From IMG/VR virus record IMGVR_UViG_3300032006_000096, positions 1-22,495 of that record: 22,495 nucleotides of DNA. The stretch is one strand, 5' to 3'. Under the pieces are notes generated by a model that was not told the DNA's origin, ran no database searches, and was given only the letters and a program-made list of their open reading frames with translations. The translations under genes and the position numbers were made by a program. Below are positions 14,772-21,965 of this stretch, piece after piece. Positions within the stretch are counted from its first letter, which is position 1, and the number at the start of each line of letters is the position of its first letter. This DNA comes from a virus.

Positions 14772-15193
14772 TAGTTAATACACACAGAAACATCTAACGT
14801 GGATTCCCCAAGATACGTCCCGGCTACCACTGTTTTTACTCGTAACCGATCCCCGATCAATCCATCCAAGATCGTATTATCACTTAACGATCCATCGGTG
14901 GGGGTAACGTTAGCGGCTAAGGCAATAGAAGGGCGTACCCCACTCACCCGCGTGGCTGTAGTAGTGGCAAAAGCAAACTGCACAATATCGATCCAGGTTG
15001 ATCCGTTATCCACCGAGGTTTGTAAAAACACATCGGTGGTAGTGCCCCCGGAACCACGCACAAACACCGATTGGCAAATAATGTTTGTGACACCCATCGG
15101 GATCGACGTTTCCCCACTGATATACGTACCCGCCGCCGCTTGTGTAAGGGGAAGTGATTGCAACTTTACGCTGCGTTTCGGAAAAACTGCCAT
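14771..15193 (-). CDS. Hypothetical beta-rich virion protein
   Basis: 140 residues, almost all beta: IICQSVFVRGSGGTTTDVFLQTSVDNGSTWIDIVQFAF, in pieces, with the Q-T-S-V-D-N-G-S-T-W strand common in phage structural beta-sandwiches, then DGLIGDRLRVKTVVAGTYLG. Similar 'SvDnGtTWvDi..FaF' modules appear in phage head and tail genes. It follows the coat and a small gene and precedes the connector, so it may decorate or stabilise the head. No firm family. Confidence 0.62.
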   Translation of the reverse strand: MAVFPKRSVKLQSLPLTQAAAGTYISGETSIPMGVTNIICQSVFVRGSGGTTTDVFLQTSVDNGSTWIDIVQFAFATTTATRVSGVRPSIALAANVTPTDGSLSDNTILDGLIGDRLRVKTVVAGTYLGESTLDVSVCIN

Positions 15194-15194
15194 G

Positions 15195-15338
15195 TTATTT
15201 TTTCACCCCCGTTTTTTTCTTGGTGGGTGTTTTCTTGGGTGTGCTGGTGTGATGCAGTGAGGGATCAAAATCAGAAGCATTAATAACTGCCGTTGATCCA
15301 TCGTTTAACGTTACTGAAATGGTCTTTACAAGTGGCAT
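15195..15338 (-). CDS. Small hypothetical protein (47 aa) after the coat gene
   Basis: ATG at 15338, TAA at 15195-15197. It begins MPLVKTISVTLNDGSTAVIN, goes on to ASDFDPSLHH, and ends in a Lys/Thr/Pro-rich tail (KKTPTKKKTGVKK), so it is short, basic and partly disordered. GGGG lies five bases before the ATG and is inside a hairpin that could hide it (15344-15363). The stop is one base before the next ATG. Tight packing in the operon supports translation. Function unknown; tails like this occur on small linker or DNA-binding proteins. Confidence 0.6.
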   Translation of the reverse strand: MPLVKTISVTLNDGSTAVINASDFDPSLHHTSTPKKTPTKKKTGVKK

Positions 15339-15343
15339 AGAAA

Positions 15344-15363
15344 CCCCGCATAAAAATACGGGG
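15344..15363 (-). promoter_or_regulatory. Alternative hairpin competing with the post-coat terminator
   Basis: In RNA sense CCCCGUAU and AUGCGGGG pair (8 bp, one G-U) around a UUUU loop. The left arm is the same CCCC that forms the terminator stem, so the two structures exclude each other. The right arm is the GGGG ribosome-site candidate of the 47-residue gene. This looks like an attenuator or translation switch, by inspection only. Confidence 0.4.
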
Positions 15364-15392
15364 GCACGCTCACGGATGAACGCACCCCCGCA
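15352..15392 (-). terminator. Rho-independent (partial) terminator after the coat gene
   Basis: On the minus strand UGCGGGGG and CCCCCGUA (8 bp, one G-U) close a 20-base loop and are followed by TTTTT. It lies 11 bases after the coat stop and would cut transcription of downstream tail genes, favouring high coat levels. Confidence 0.6.
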
Positions 15393-15403
15393 CAGACTAC
15401 TTG

Positions 15404-16540
15404 TTAGCCAGCGATAAATACGCCCAACTCAGGTCGAATGACTGAGCCACCATAGAGTGCGTCAAAACTCCACTGGTATTGTTTGTATTGTCTGGTAACT
15501 TCCAGCCGTAAACTCAAGCCAGAGTCTTCATCTACCGCAACGGCTTGCATTCCGCCACCATCAAACTGCTGCGTTTCCAGCAGGGGTGCCATCGCAAACC
15601 CGATCACATCCCGATGCAACAGCGCATTCATCCGATACGAGCCTTTAAAGGTCAAGGCTGCATTGTTTGCATACGCAAACTGGATCGATGGGGTCATGGT
15701 AATGACGGTAGACGTAGCCGAAGTTACTTGGTACGTCTGTGTGCTTCCCGCCACACTGAAAATATCACCTTCAACGGGGGCACCTGATCCGGTGTCCACG
15801 GTTAGTGTGGTATCCCCCACGGCAACACTGGCATCATTGACCAGCCATCCGGTGGGGCTGTTGGTTTCCGTATGGGACGGCACGTTTTGGCTCATCAGCC
15901 ACCGCGCACCCAACTTATAGCCAATGTCACCTTCAACAATGACACCCTTACCGCCGCCATAACTCGCATCCTGAAATGGACGCAAGGCCAGGGCATTGGC
16001 TTCTGCATCAGCGTCAAGGATGACATAGCGATCATCCATCGGCATCAGTTGATTGTTGGCAATCGCCCGCGCATCAAGATACTCAGTGACGGCAGTGGCA
16101 AATGGTGTGGTGCCCGATGTGCCTGTAAACCCATACACACCACCAGCCGAGTCCAGCAAGTTCCACAGAAAATCATCTATGGTATTGGAGAGTGATTTGA
16201 CGGCTTCACTCATCTGCATGGGAATAATGCCACGCTGTACTTGCATGATGGCTTTGTCATCCATCGCAAACGGGGCTTCTTTCCACTGGTCAAGGGTCAA
16301 CGCCACACTGGTGGGCGTTACCGCAGTCACGGCAGGTGGAACAACATCAGCCGTCACACTGCGTGTAGTAATTGCGGAGGGAACAGCCACATTCACAGTG
16401 GCACCTTTTCTGGCCCCCACAATGTCCTGCTCGTATGAACGATTAACGATCCGAGGTAGTACGACCTGCTGCCGCAGGGCATCCAGGCCCATGGCTACCG
16501 CCGTCTGAACTACGTTGGTTGTGACTAGTGATCCAGCCAT
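15404..16540 (-). CDS. Major capsid protein, P22 coat-like with inserted domain
   Basis: 378 residues. The N-terminus (LVTTNVVQTAVAMGLDAL, RIVNRSYEQDI, KGATVNVAVPSAITTRS) and the segment DQWKEAPFAMDDKAIMQ are typical of P22 gp5-type coats with the HK97 fold. Residues about 222-298 (SPTGWLVNDASVAVGDTTLT and on, with GDIFSVAGSTQTYQV) form a separate beta unit like the P22 I-domain, then the chain returns to the coat fold with YRMNALLHRDVIGFAMAPL. Start has TTAGGAG about 9 bases upstream. It lies after a scaffold gene and before head-tail connectors, the usual order. It assembles the procapsid. Confidence 0.9.
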   Translation of the reverse strand: MAGSLVTTNVVQTAVAMGLDALRQQVVLPRIVNRSYEQDIVGARKGATVNVAVPSAITTRSVTADVVPPAVTAVTPTSVALTLDQWKEAPFAMDDKAIMQVQRGIIPMQMSEAVKSLSNTIDDFLWNLLDSAGGVYGFTGTSGTTPFATAVTEYLDARAIANNQLMPMDDRYVILDADAEANALALRPFQDASYGGGKGVIVEGDIGYKLGARWLMSQNVPSHTETNSPTGWLVNDASVAVGDTTLTVDTGSGAPVEGDIFSVAGSTQTYQVTSATSTVITMTPSIQFAYANNAALTFKGSYRMNALLHRDVIGFAMAPLLETQQFDGGGMQAVAVDEDSGLSLRLEVTRQYKQYQWSFDALYGGSVIRPELGVFIAG

Positions 16541-16580
16541 ATCAATACAACTCCTAAGCTAACTTAATAAATGATTCAGT

Positions 16581-16619
16581 CAGCTTCCCCGAAGCTGCAC
16601 ACGCTACGCCCCGCGTAGC
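16581..16619 (-). promoter_or_regulatory. Twin GGG-loop hairpins before the coat gene
   Basis: Two perfect 7-bp inverted repeats with CCC on the given strand (GGG in RNA) as loop: 16581-16597 (CAGCTTC..GAAGCTG) and 16603-16619 (GCTACGC..GCGTAGC), five bases apart. There is no T run after either, so they are not standard terminators. They lie in the 129-base gap between scaffold and coat genes and may act in mRNA processing or stability, or bind a protein. Confidence 0.5.
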
Positions 16620-16669
16620 TGTTCAGATGATGGCCCCACCCCGTGGTTCCAACTCTGCTGGCTTGTGTG

Positions 16670-17482
16670 TTACTCGTTCACGATCATTACTTTCCCTTCG
16701 CGGATATCCTTTGCGTGTTCCCCAAGTTGCTGGGGTGTCGGGTTCCGTAATTGCCGTACTCCCGCCGGGATAGTGCCCACTGGATTACCTTCCCGATTAT
16801 GGGCACCGCCGCCGTTACTACTCCCAAAGGCAAACGCAATTTCTTTTGTTTGCTTGGTCATCCATTCCCCTAACGCCATTGGTTCACCAGGGTTATCTAC
16901 ACTGTAGATCCCTTCGCGGGCTACCAGTTGATTGCCATCCATTTTAAATACATCATTGGCACGGCTGACTACAAAATCAACTGCCGCATCCTGACCCCCA
17001 GCCGCTTTAAACTGGTTCAACACTTCGTTCTTCATCGCCGCAGCAGACACTTTTTGATCCGCTTCCTGGCGGGCTGTTTTTTCTTCGGTCAGTAATTGCC
17101 GCAAGGGTTCTAATTCCGAGGTTTTAAATTGAAGTAAAGCATTCTTTACCTGTTCATCTACATCACTGGCTTTTCGTACTCCCTTTTTCGAGAGTTCCGC
17201 CACTTGTGCTAACGCTTCCCGTGCCGCCGTGGGGTCAAGATCCCTATAGTTATCAAGTTGTTTTACGGCTTCCTGCTGGGCTTCTAACTCCGCTTTAAGT
17301 TTCACATTGTTATCTCGAAACTCTGCGACTTTGTTCACTTGTTCTGCATGAGTTTCGCGGGGCACAAAGCCTTGCGGATCACCGTCCATTTGTAAAATAA
17401 ATTTATCACCCTCACCAATGTAGTGCTGGCGTAAATCTTCAGAGACTTGATCCAAACTATCGATCACGGGCTTTAATGACAT
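16670..17482 (-). CDS. Scaffold protein
   Basis: 270 residues from the ATG at 17482, which GGGGGAG precedes at good distance; a longer reading back to a GTG at 17569 lacks support. The order MSLKPVIDSLDQVSEDLR, then an FILQMDGD strand, then long coiled coil (about 50-190, KLKAELEAQQEAVKQLDN...) and a helical C-terminus with GNPVGTIPAGVRQLRNPTPQ is typical of phage scaffolds that sit just before the coat gene. It guides coat assembly and leaves the head afterwards. No protease is visible here. Confidence 0.82.
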   Translation of the reverse strand: MSLKPVIDSLDQVSEDLRQHYIGEGDKFILQMDGDPQGFVPRETHAEQVNKVAEFRDNNVKLKAELEAQQEAVKQLDNYRDLDPTAAREALAQVAELSKKGVRKASDVDEQVKNALLQFKTSELEPLRQLLTEEKTARQEADQKVSAAAMKNEVLNQFKAAGGQDAAVDFVVSRANDVFKMDGNQLVAREGIYSVDNPGEPMALGEWMTKQTKEIAFAFGSSNGGGAHNREGNPVGTIPAGVRQLRNPTPQQLGEHAKDIREGKVMIVNE

Positions 17483-17578
17483 AAATAACGCTCCCCCACT
17501 GTAGGATATTTTTTTATTTCTAGCAACTAAAAACTGTGGGGGTAAGTATATAACAACTCCTCCAGGCACAAATATCCC

Positions 17579-17606
17579 ATATTACCCCTAATATTTTTTT
17601 GCTCAA
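17579..17606 (-). promoter_or_regulatory. Candidate promoter for scaffold and coat genes
   Basis: On the minus strand TTGAGC (17601-17606), 16-base spacer, TAATAT (17579-17584), both four of six matches. It sits just after the moron and the hairpin at 17607-17634, where a fresh promoter for the coat genes would be useful. The wider gap from 17483 to 17736 holds this, the hairpin, and the moron promoter, but no gene that I can support. Confidence 0.35.
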
Positions 17607-17634
17607 TAAACCCCAGAAACATTGGGGTTTTTTA
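17607..17634 (+). terminator. Hairpin with T run between scaffold and moron
   Basis: AACCCCA-GAAACAT-TGGGGTT forms a perfect 7-bp stem followed by four more T on the plus strand. The minus strand has a poorer tract (TTTATT), so it may partly work both ways, insulating the moron from the scaffold/coat unit. Confidence 0.6.
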
Positions 17635-17662
17635 TTTACCTAAAAATAATTGAAAATAATTC

Positions 17663-17690
17663 TTGCTTTCTTCTCAGAATCCTGTAGACT
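17663..17690 (+). promoter_or_regulatory. Candidate moron promoter
   Basis: TTGCTT (17663-17668), 16-base spacer, TAGACT (17685-17690). It is weak against consensus, but lies in an AT-rich stretch 47 bases before the ATG, where a promoter of the divergent gene must be. An alternative is TTGAAA (17650) with CAGAAT and a 19-base spacer. Confidence 0.4.
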
Positions 17691-17736
17691 TATACACATG
17701 ATGTTGAACGACACACTAACCCAGGGAGACAACACG

Positions 17737-17982
17737 ATGAACAAAACATACAACACACAAATCAAGGAAGCCAGAGAAGCACTGATTGCCGAATCGGGAT
17801 TAACCAAGGAAGAACAAGAAACACTTAGAACTCTGATATACGCATGCAGAGACTGGAAACGTTCCAAAGTAATGAAGTGGGCAGAGGAAGAAGGCTTAAT
17901 GACTGATAGAATTCATTTTGCATTTACTTCTCAATCTATTATTTCCGGTCGTATTCGTGCGGCACTAGTACCAGCTAGTTAA
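17737..17982 (+). CDS. Plus-strand moron-like gene, unknown function
   Basis: 81 residues from the ATG at 17737; AGGGAGA seven bases upstream fixes this start over the earlier ATGs at 17698 and 17701. The protein is helical and charged (TQIKEAREALIAESGLTKEE, then CRDWKRSKVMKWAEEEGLM) and ends FTSQSIISGRIRAALVPAS. Its middle could be a helix-turn-helix-like or winged domain that binds DNA, but no signature proves it. It is the only complete gene here against the late block, with its own promoter region and a strong terminator 15 bases after the stop, the defining pattern of a moron. It may be expressed when late genes are off. Confidence 0.72.
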   Translation: MNKTYNTQIKEAREALIAESGLTKEEQETLRTLIYACRDWKRSKVMKWAEEEGLMTDRIHFAFTSQSIISGRIRAALVPAS

Positions 17983-17995
17983 ACGTAATTCCTCC

Positions 17996-18021
17996 CAGGG
18001 GGCTTCGGCCCCCTTTTTTTT
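17996..18021 (+). terminator. Rho-independent terminator (copy 2)
   Basis: GGGGGC-TTC-GGCCCCC hairpin and eight T, ending the plus-strand gene. It matches the terminator at 142-170 over almost its entire length, with a one-base change in the loop (TTCG-type here, TACG there). Confidence 0.9.
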
Positions 18022-18031
18022 GCTCAATACA

Positions 18032-18265
18032 CTAAAAAATCATGTTAGGTAACGATTCAACGTGGGTGGCTTTTACAATTTTCCCCTTCATCTTTTCCAC
18101 TACAAATTGTGCCACATCATAATCAGGATCAGGGTTAGATGGAACAGGCCGCCACGGGTGAATAATCATATACATTTCACAGGCATCTAATAAAAACTTA
18201 TCCCGTGATTTCCATACCCCGTCAGTGATCCGTGCCGTTCTCCCATCAACTTCAATTTCTACCAT
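18032..18265 (-). CDS. Small conserved phage protein after MuF
   Basis: 77 residues. Its ATG follows the MuF stop with no gap (TAAATG), so it is translated with it. It begins with a beta pair (VEIEVDGRTARITDGVW), then a helix, then NPDPDYDVAQFVVEKMKGKI, a 'PDPD...A...vE...GgkIv' pattern that I recall from small phage proteins beside head genes (memory, not searched). An immunity role to the MuF toxin-like domain is possible by position, as immunity genes often follow their toxins, but the conserved pattern argues more for a general phage protein. Composition is AT-rich like the end of the MuF gene. Confidence 0.65.
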   Translation of the reverse strand: MVEIEVDGRTARITDGVWKSRDKFLLDACEMYMIIHPWRPVPSNPDPDYDVAQFVVEKMKGKIVKATHVESLPNMIF

Positions 18266-20257
18266 TTAATAATCTTTCACTAATCTAATTTCCCGTATAG
18301 CCTCGGCTTGTTTCTGTTTTGCACGTATAGCTTTGTCCAGAAAATCTGAAGGTGGCCCACTAATCCCAAAAGTATCGGTAGACTTTAGCGTGGGGTCTTT
18401 CACAAACTTTATGTCTTTATTAAGACGTAAAGCCCATTTCGATGTAGTGTTTGTATATTTTCTTTTAATTACTCTTTCATAGATAAAATCAAAAAATTCT
18501 GGGCTTTCCTTTGCAAAAGCTAAAGGATCGGTATACATCTTTTGAATTCCCATTGTCACTACTTCTGTGCCAATATTCCACCCGTCCCGATCTGACCAGA
18601 CACGACTAGAATCCTCAAGATCAAAAGATGAATATCTTATATTATTTTGAACTACTCTATCCCCACCAAAAGACCCTACGGAGTTATAAACTTTTGAAGC
18701 ATACGCCCCTAAATTCTCGCTATCATAGGCAAATTCATCTGCTCTATAACGGTTACTTTTCATAATCTCCCGCAAGGATTTTAATTTATCCCCTTTTGTT
18801 ACAATATTTCTGAATCTCAGGGCTTCGGCCATGAGTTCAGGGGTAGCAAATTCTAAGGTATGGGAGAGTTCATGTACTATTGTTGCACTGGCATCCCGTC
18901 CTACACGCCCATTCCCCTGAAAAAAGATATATTCTCCCGCGTTATCCTTATCATAAGCCGCCCAAGCCCTGCCGTTTCCGTTAGGTCTATCTTTAACAAC
19001 TTTAATTATTCGTTTCACTTTAACGGGTACCGCTTTAATCTCATCAACGGTGCCCGCTAACTCTGTTGTATAAAAAGAATCATCCACCAATTTTTGCCAT
19101 GCTGTTGATCCCAATTTCCATTGTTTTTTCTGGGCAGCATTCATGGTTCTGCCAATAACCAGTTCTACACTGGAAATATCTGACTCGTTATAAATAAATT
19201 TTTCTAAAATATCTTCTGCTACTCCCTCTAATGTTTCTGTTTGTTTTGCACCTAGTTTTTTTATCTTTTTCTTTAACTGATTTTGTTCTTTTAGTAACGC
19301 AACCATTTCTTTTTTTTGTGCTTCTGGTAAACGAAAAACTCGTTTTGGTTCATAAAACGTGTACTTATTTCTTAACTCTATAAGTCTCCCTTGAATCTCA
19401 TGGGATCTTTGCATTGCTTCACCCTGTGCTATCGCAGCTTTCTGTCGAACAAGTGTTAACTTGGCTGCTATCTTTTCACCTTCCTCATCCGCATACTTTA
19501 AAATTGCCTTCCGCGCATCCGATCCCTTGAGCAGTTCCCCATCTGCATTCACCGCCATGCGTGCCATGGTGGAGATTGGGGCACCTGTAGCAGCCACCGG
19601 GGGTGGCGTGAGTGTCATGCCGCCCATCCCAGGCACCGGAGCCACTCCACACCGGCAGTTGGGATGGGTAGTCGGGCCATCAATCTTGCCAATGCTTTTA
19701 ACGTTTGTATCAAATTTTTCTTTCAGTAACACTTGCTGGCCGTCCATGCGTTGACAAATGCCGCACGCTCCAAAGGGCGTAGTCATCCATTCCTTTTTGG
19801 CATCGCCCCCTAACACCCCTTTTTTCTGAGCCTGGAACCATGACTGCTGTGCCCCGGCAGACAAGGCATCTATTGTTTCTGTGCGGGCAATCGTGATCCC
19901 CCGTCTACGGATCATTTTCTTTTTTAATTTGATCCCGGCTTTGGCTTTGGCGGCTGGAGATAATGCCGGGTTTAACCCCCGCACATATTTTTTTAACGCA
20001 GCAGCCTGGGGGCGGTTTAACCCCACCATATTTTTTATTTGTTTTGCCGCTTCACGGGGGGGAATTTGATCCCGGATCATGTCTCTGATGAAATTGCGGA
20101 TCGCAATTTCTGTTTCAGTATTAATAACCGTGACTCGTTTGGCCGCATACTTCGCCGCCCATTTTTCAGCTTGCTTATTCTTGGCATCAAAGCCAAACCG
20201 CAGTGATTTAACTTTTACCGTATCGGTTGAGTTGTTTGGCACCGAAGTGGCCCCCAC
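18266..20257 (-). CDS. MuF minor head protein with C-terminal zincin (HExxH) domain
   Basis: 663 residues from a GTG at 20257, which has no ribosome site; the true N-terminus is probably the 95-residue frame before it. Residues about 15-210 are the MuF domain: FDAKNKQAEKWAAKY, RTETIDAL, FGACGICQRMDG (C165, C168) and THPNCRC (H198, C201, C203). After a Pro-rich linker and a long coiled coil (about 265-345) comes a zinc peptidase-like domain: ATIVHELSHTLEF with H462-E463-L-S-H466, and a possible third ligand E565 in GTEVVTMG, followed by YTDPLAFAKESPEFFDF. MuF proteins join the portal and head interior and in some temperate phages carry polymorphic toxin domains delivered with DNA. From about residue 260 base composition falls sharply in GC, suggesting that the C-terminal part was acquired separately. 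Confidence 0.85.
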   Translation of the reverse strand: MGATSVPNNSTDTVKVKSLRFGFDAKNKQAEKWAAKYAAKRVTVINTETEIAIRNFIRDMIRDQIPPREAAKQIKNMVGLNRPQAAALKKYVRGLNPALSPAAKAKAGIKLKKKMIRRRGITIARTETIDALSAGAQQSWFQAQKKGVLGGDAKKEWMTTPFGACGICQRMDGQQVLLKEKFDTNVKSIGKIDGPTTHPNCRCGVAPVPGMGGMTLTPPPVAATGAPISTMARMAVNADGELLKGSDARKAILKYADEEGEKIAAKLTLVRQKAAIAQGEAMQRSHEIQGRLIELRNKYTFYEPKRVFRLPEAQKKEMVALLKEQNQLKKKIKKLGAKQTETLEGVAEDILEKFIYNESDISSVELVIGRTMNAAQKKQWKLGSTAWQKLVDDSFYTTELAGTVDEIKAVPVKVKRIIKVVKDRPNGNGRAWAAYDKDNAGEYIFFQGNGRVGRDASATIVHELSHTLEFATPELMAEALRFRNIVTKGDKLKSLREIMKSNRYRADEFAYDSENLGAYASKVYNSVGSFGGDRVVQNNIRYSSFDLEDSSRVWSDRDGWNIGTEVVTMGIQKMYTDPLAFAKESPEFFDFIYERVIKRKYTNTTSKWALRLNKDIKFVKDPTLKSTDTFGISGPPSDFLDKAIRAKQKQAEAIREIRLVKDY

Positions 20258-20495
20258 GATTCAAAGTCTGTTTGATGCTGGTATTGACTGGTGCCATGGC
20301 TTCACGCATCCGCGTGGGCGTGATCACACTCCTTAGCGCGGCTTCTTCATCCCCCTTGGCTAAAGCTAGTGTGAGTTTCTCCAGATCAACCGCATTTTCT
20401 AAGTGTGCTGCGGCCCGAAGAAACCGGGCTTCTATCGTGGGTTCAATTTTATCCGCCATTTTTTCAATGGCTTTCAGATCATCACTCCTACTCAT
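20208..20495 (-). CDS. MuF N-terminal segment in a separate frame
   Basis: 95 residues: KAIEKMADKIEPTIEARFL, then DLEKLTLALAKGDEEAAL and a TLNRGGHFGAKQLNRYGK end. This is the all-helical opening that normally precedes the FD-x-x-N-x-x-A-x-x-WA segment in MuF proteins, which here lies in the next gene, one frame over, with a 50-base overlap. A one-base skip in the AAAA run (20213-20216) would join K94 to V16 of the next gene and read GKVKSLRFGFDAKN, giving a 742-residue protein. It may be a real split gene, programmed frameshift or sequence error. Its ATG overlaps the portal stop by eight bases. Confidence 0.7.
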   Translation of the reverse strand: MSRSDDLKAIEKMADKIEPTIEARFLRAAAHLENAVDLEKLTLALAKGDEEAALRSVITPTRMREAMAPVNTSIKQTLNRGGHFGAKQLNRYGKS

Positions 20496-21945
20496 CAGTT
20501 ACTTCTTCTTCTTTATTTTCATCTACTTCAATGACTTCCTCTGCCGGGGGCGGGGCTTGTTCCGGTTCACGGCTAATTTCCTTCTTTTCTTCTTCATCCG
20601 TGACCCCATACCGTGCCCAGCCACCTTCCGTTAAAATGTTCCAGAAAGTTTTGTAGGAAATCTCCCCGGCTTGAAGGGTAGCCAGGGCAGTTTGGATTTC
20701 CTGCGGGGCCGCTTTGACCTGCAAAAAATCTTTATTGAGTTCTACCCTCACAGGAATGTCCTGGGGGGAAGTTTCCAAGCCTTGCCACCAGGCCATTAAC
20801 TGAAGGGCCGAGGTTAAACCTTGTTCCATGGCCTGGGCCATCGTCCGAAGCGTGGCATGTTCGCCCGCGTGCCGCGCTAACACCGCCGTAGCCGTTTCCT
20901 GTGCCACCGTAGGCTGTTCTTCTAACAGCTTGGCACCTAGCGTAGCCATCTGGTGCTGCTTCGCTAACAACGCCTTTTCTAAGGCACCCATACCCGCCCC
21001 GGAAAACTCCACCATGCCCGCCTTGCCGTCTTTGTCAAGAATCCACACGGTGGATGGCCCGATCTGGAGTGCATCCACATCATCCCCACTGCCCTTCATG
21101 CCAGAGACATAGGGCGTAGGCAGTGCAACTAAATGTAAGCCCTGTTCATGATCACAGGTGTTCCGCCAATGGGCTAAATTCAGTTCTGCTAAATCCAGCA
21201 ACGGCGGATCTTTTAATTCAGGAGTGGTATAGGCTGGGCCAAGAAACACAAACGGAATAAAGGGCAACGGTTCCCCACGCCGCAGGGGGGTAATCTCCGG
21301 GCCATACAGTTCCAGTTCTCCTCCGCCTGGTGAACGCCGCCACCGCTGTTGCGTGTACCGTAATTGGTTCCCGTCCAGATGCAGCCGCATTTCCCGGTAC
21401 TGTTCCAGCGTGTCATATTTAAACCGATCTTTTTCATTCACCACACGCGGCTGTTCCTGCACTACCAGCAGGGTTAAAATCTCATCCCCGTCCAGGGTAG
21501 TTGTATCCCAATTCACAATATTTTCAGCCGTATAACTCACAAAGTAGGGCCGCTTTTCCAACAGTTCTGAATCTGACATTTCTACCAAAATGCCCTGGCG
21601 GGCCATCAGTAACACTTCTTCACTACAGGACAACGCAAACTGTTCTATAGGAATATTGGTGAGGGTCACATCCTGTAACCAGGGTTCCAACGCACGCGGC
21701 ACATCAAAGCGTGGCGTTTTTTGAAAAATGCCGCCGGTCAGCCCACTAACCGTACGCCGCACCGCGTTATAAAAATTTCCCCGATTTAAATAATCGTACT
21801 GGGCCTGGGGTGTAGCGGCGGGGAGTTGTGGTGTGTACGCGGTTCCTGCCGCAATCACTTTTTCCCGGCCCCCGTAAGTATCCCGCATTTTTTTCCAGAT
21901 CGGTTTGAACGCGGTGTAATCATCCCGTGGCGTATTGACTGGCAT
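20488..21945 (-). CDS. Portal protein (DUF4055 type)
   Basis: 485 residues. The opening YTAFKPIWKKMRDTYGGREKV, AAGTAYTPQLP, then RRTVSGLTGGIFQKTP is the pattern of DUF4055 phage portals, and the middle YTAENIVNWD is the conserved 'Y..e.iiNWr' segment; LAHWRNTCDHEQGLHLVALPTPYVSG follows the known core. The C-terminus is a very acidic tail (residues about 445-485). The protein forms the dodecameric ring for DNA packaging and exit. It lies 20 bases after the terminase gene, the usual order, and the ATG is preceded by GGAAGGGAA. Confidence 0.92.
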   Translation of the reverse strand: MPVNTPRDDYTAFKPIWKKMRDTYGGREKVIAAGTAYTPQLPAATPQAQYDYLNRGNFYNAVRRTVSGLTGGIFQKTPRFDVPRALEPWLQDVTLTNIPIEQFALSCSEEVLLMARQGILVEMSDSELLEKRPYFVSYTAENIVNWDTTTLDGDEILTLLVVQEQPRVVNEKDRFKYDTLEQYREMRLHLDGNQLRYTQQRWRRSPGGGELELYGPEITPLRRGEPLPFIPFVFLGPAYTTPELKDPPLLDLAELNLAHWRNTCDHEQGLHLVALPTPYVSGMKGSGDDVDALQIGPSTVWILDKDGKAGMVEFSGAGMGALEKALLAKQHQMATLGAKLLEEQPTVAQETATAVLARHAGEHATLRTMAQAMEQGLTSALQLMAWWQGLETSPQDIPVRVELNKDFLQVKAAPQEIQTALATLQAGEISYKTFWNILTEGGWARYGVTDEEEKKEISREPEQAPPPAEEVIEVDENKEEEVTDE

Positions 21946-21965
21946 CGTGTTCCCTTCCTAACAAG

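Noticed and set aside
17483-17569. N-terminal extension of the scaffold from a GTG at 17569
   Set aside because: The extra 29 residues are not scaffold-like, and GGGGGAG before the ATG at 17482 gives a better start.
17650-17736. Longer N-terminus of the moron gene
   Set aside because: The candidate promoter lies inside this stretch, no ribosome site precedes the earlier starts, and AGGGAGA before 17737 is well placed.
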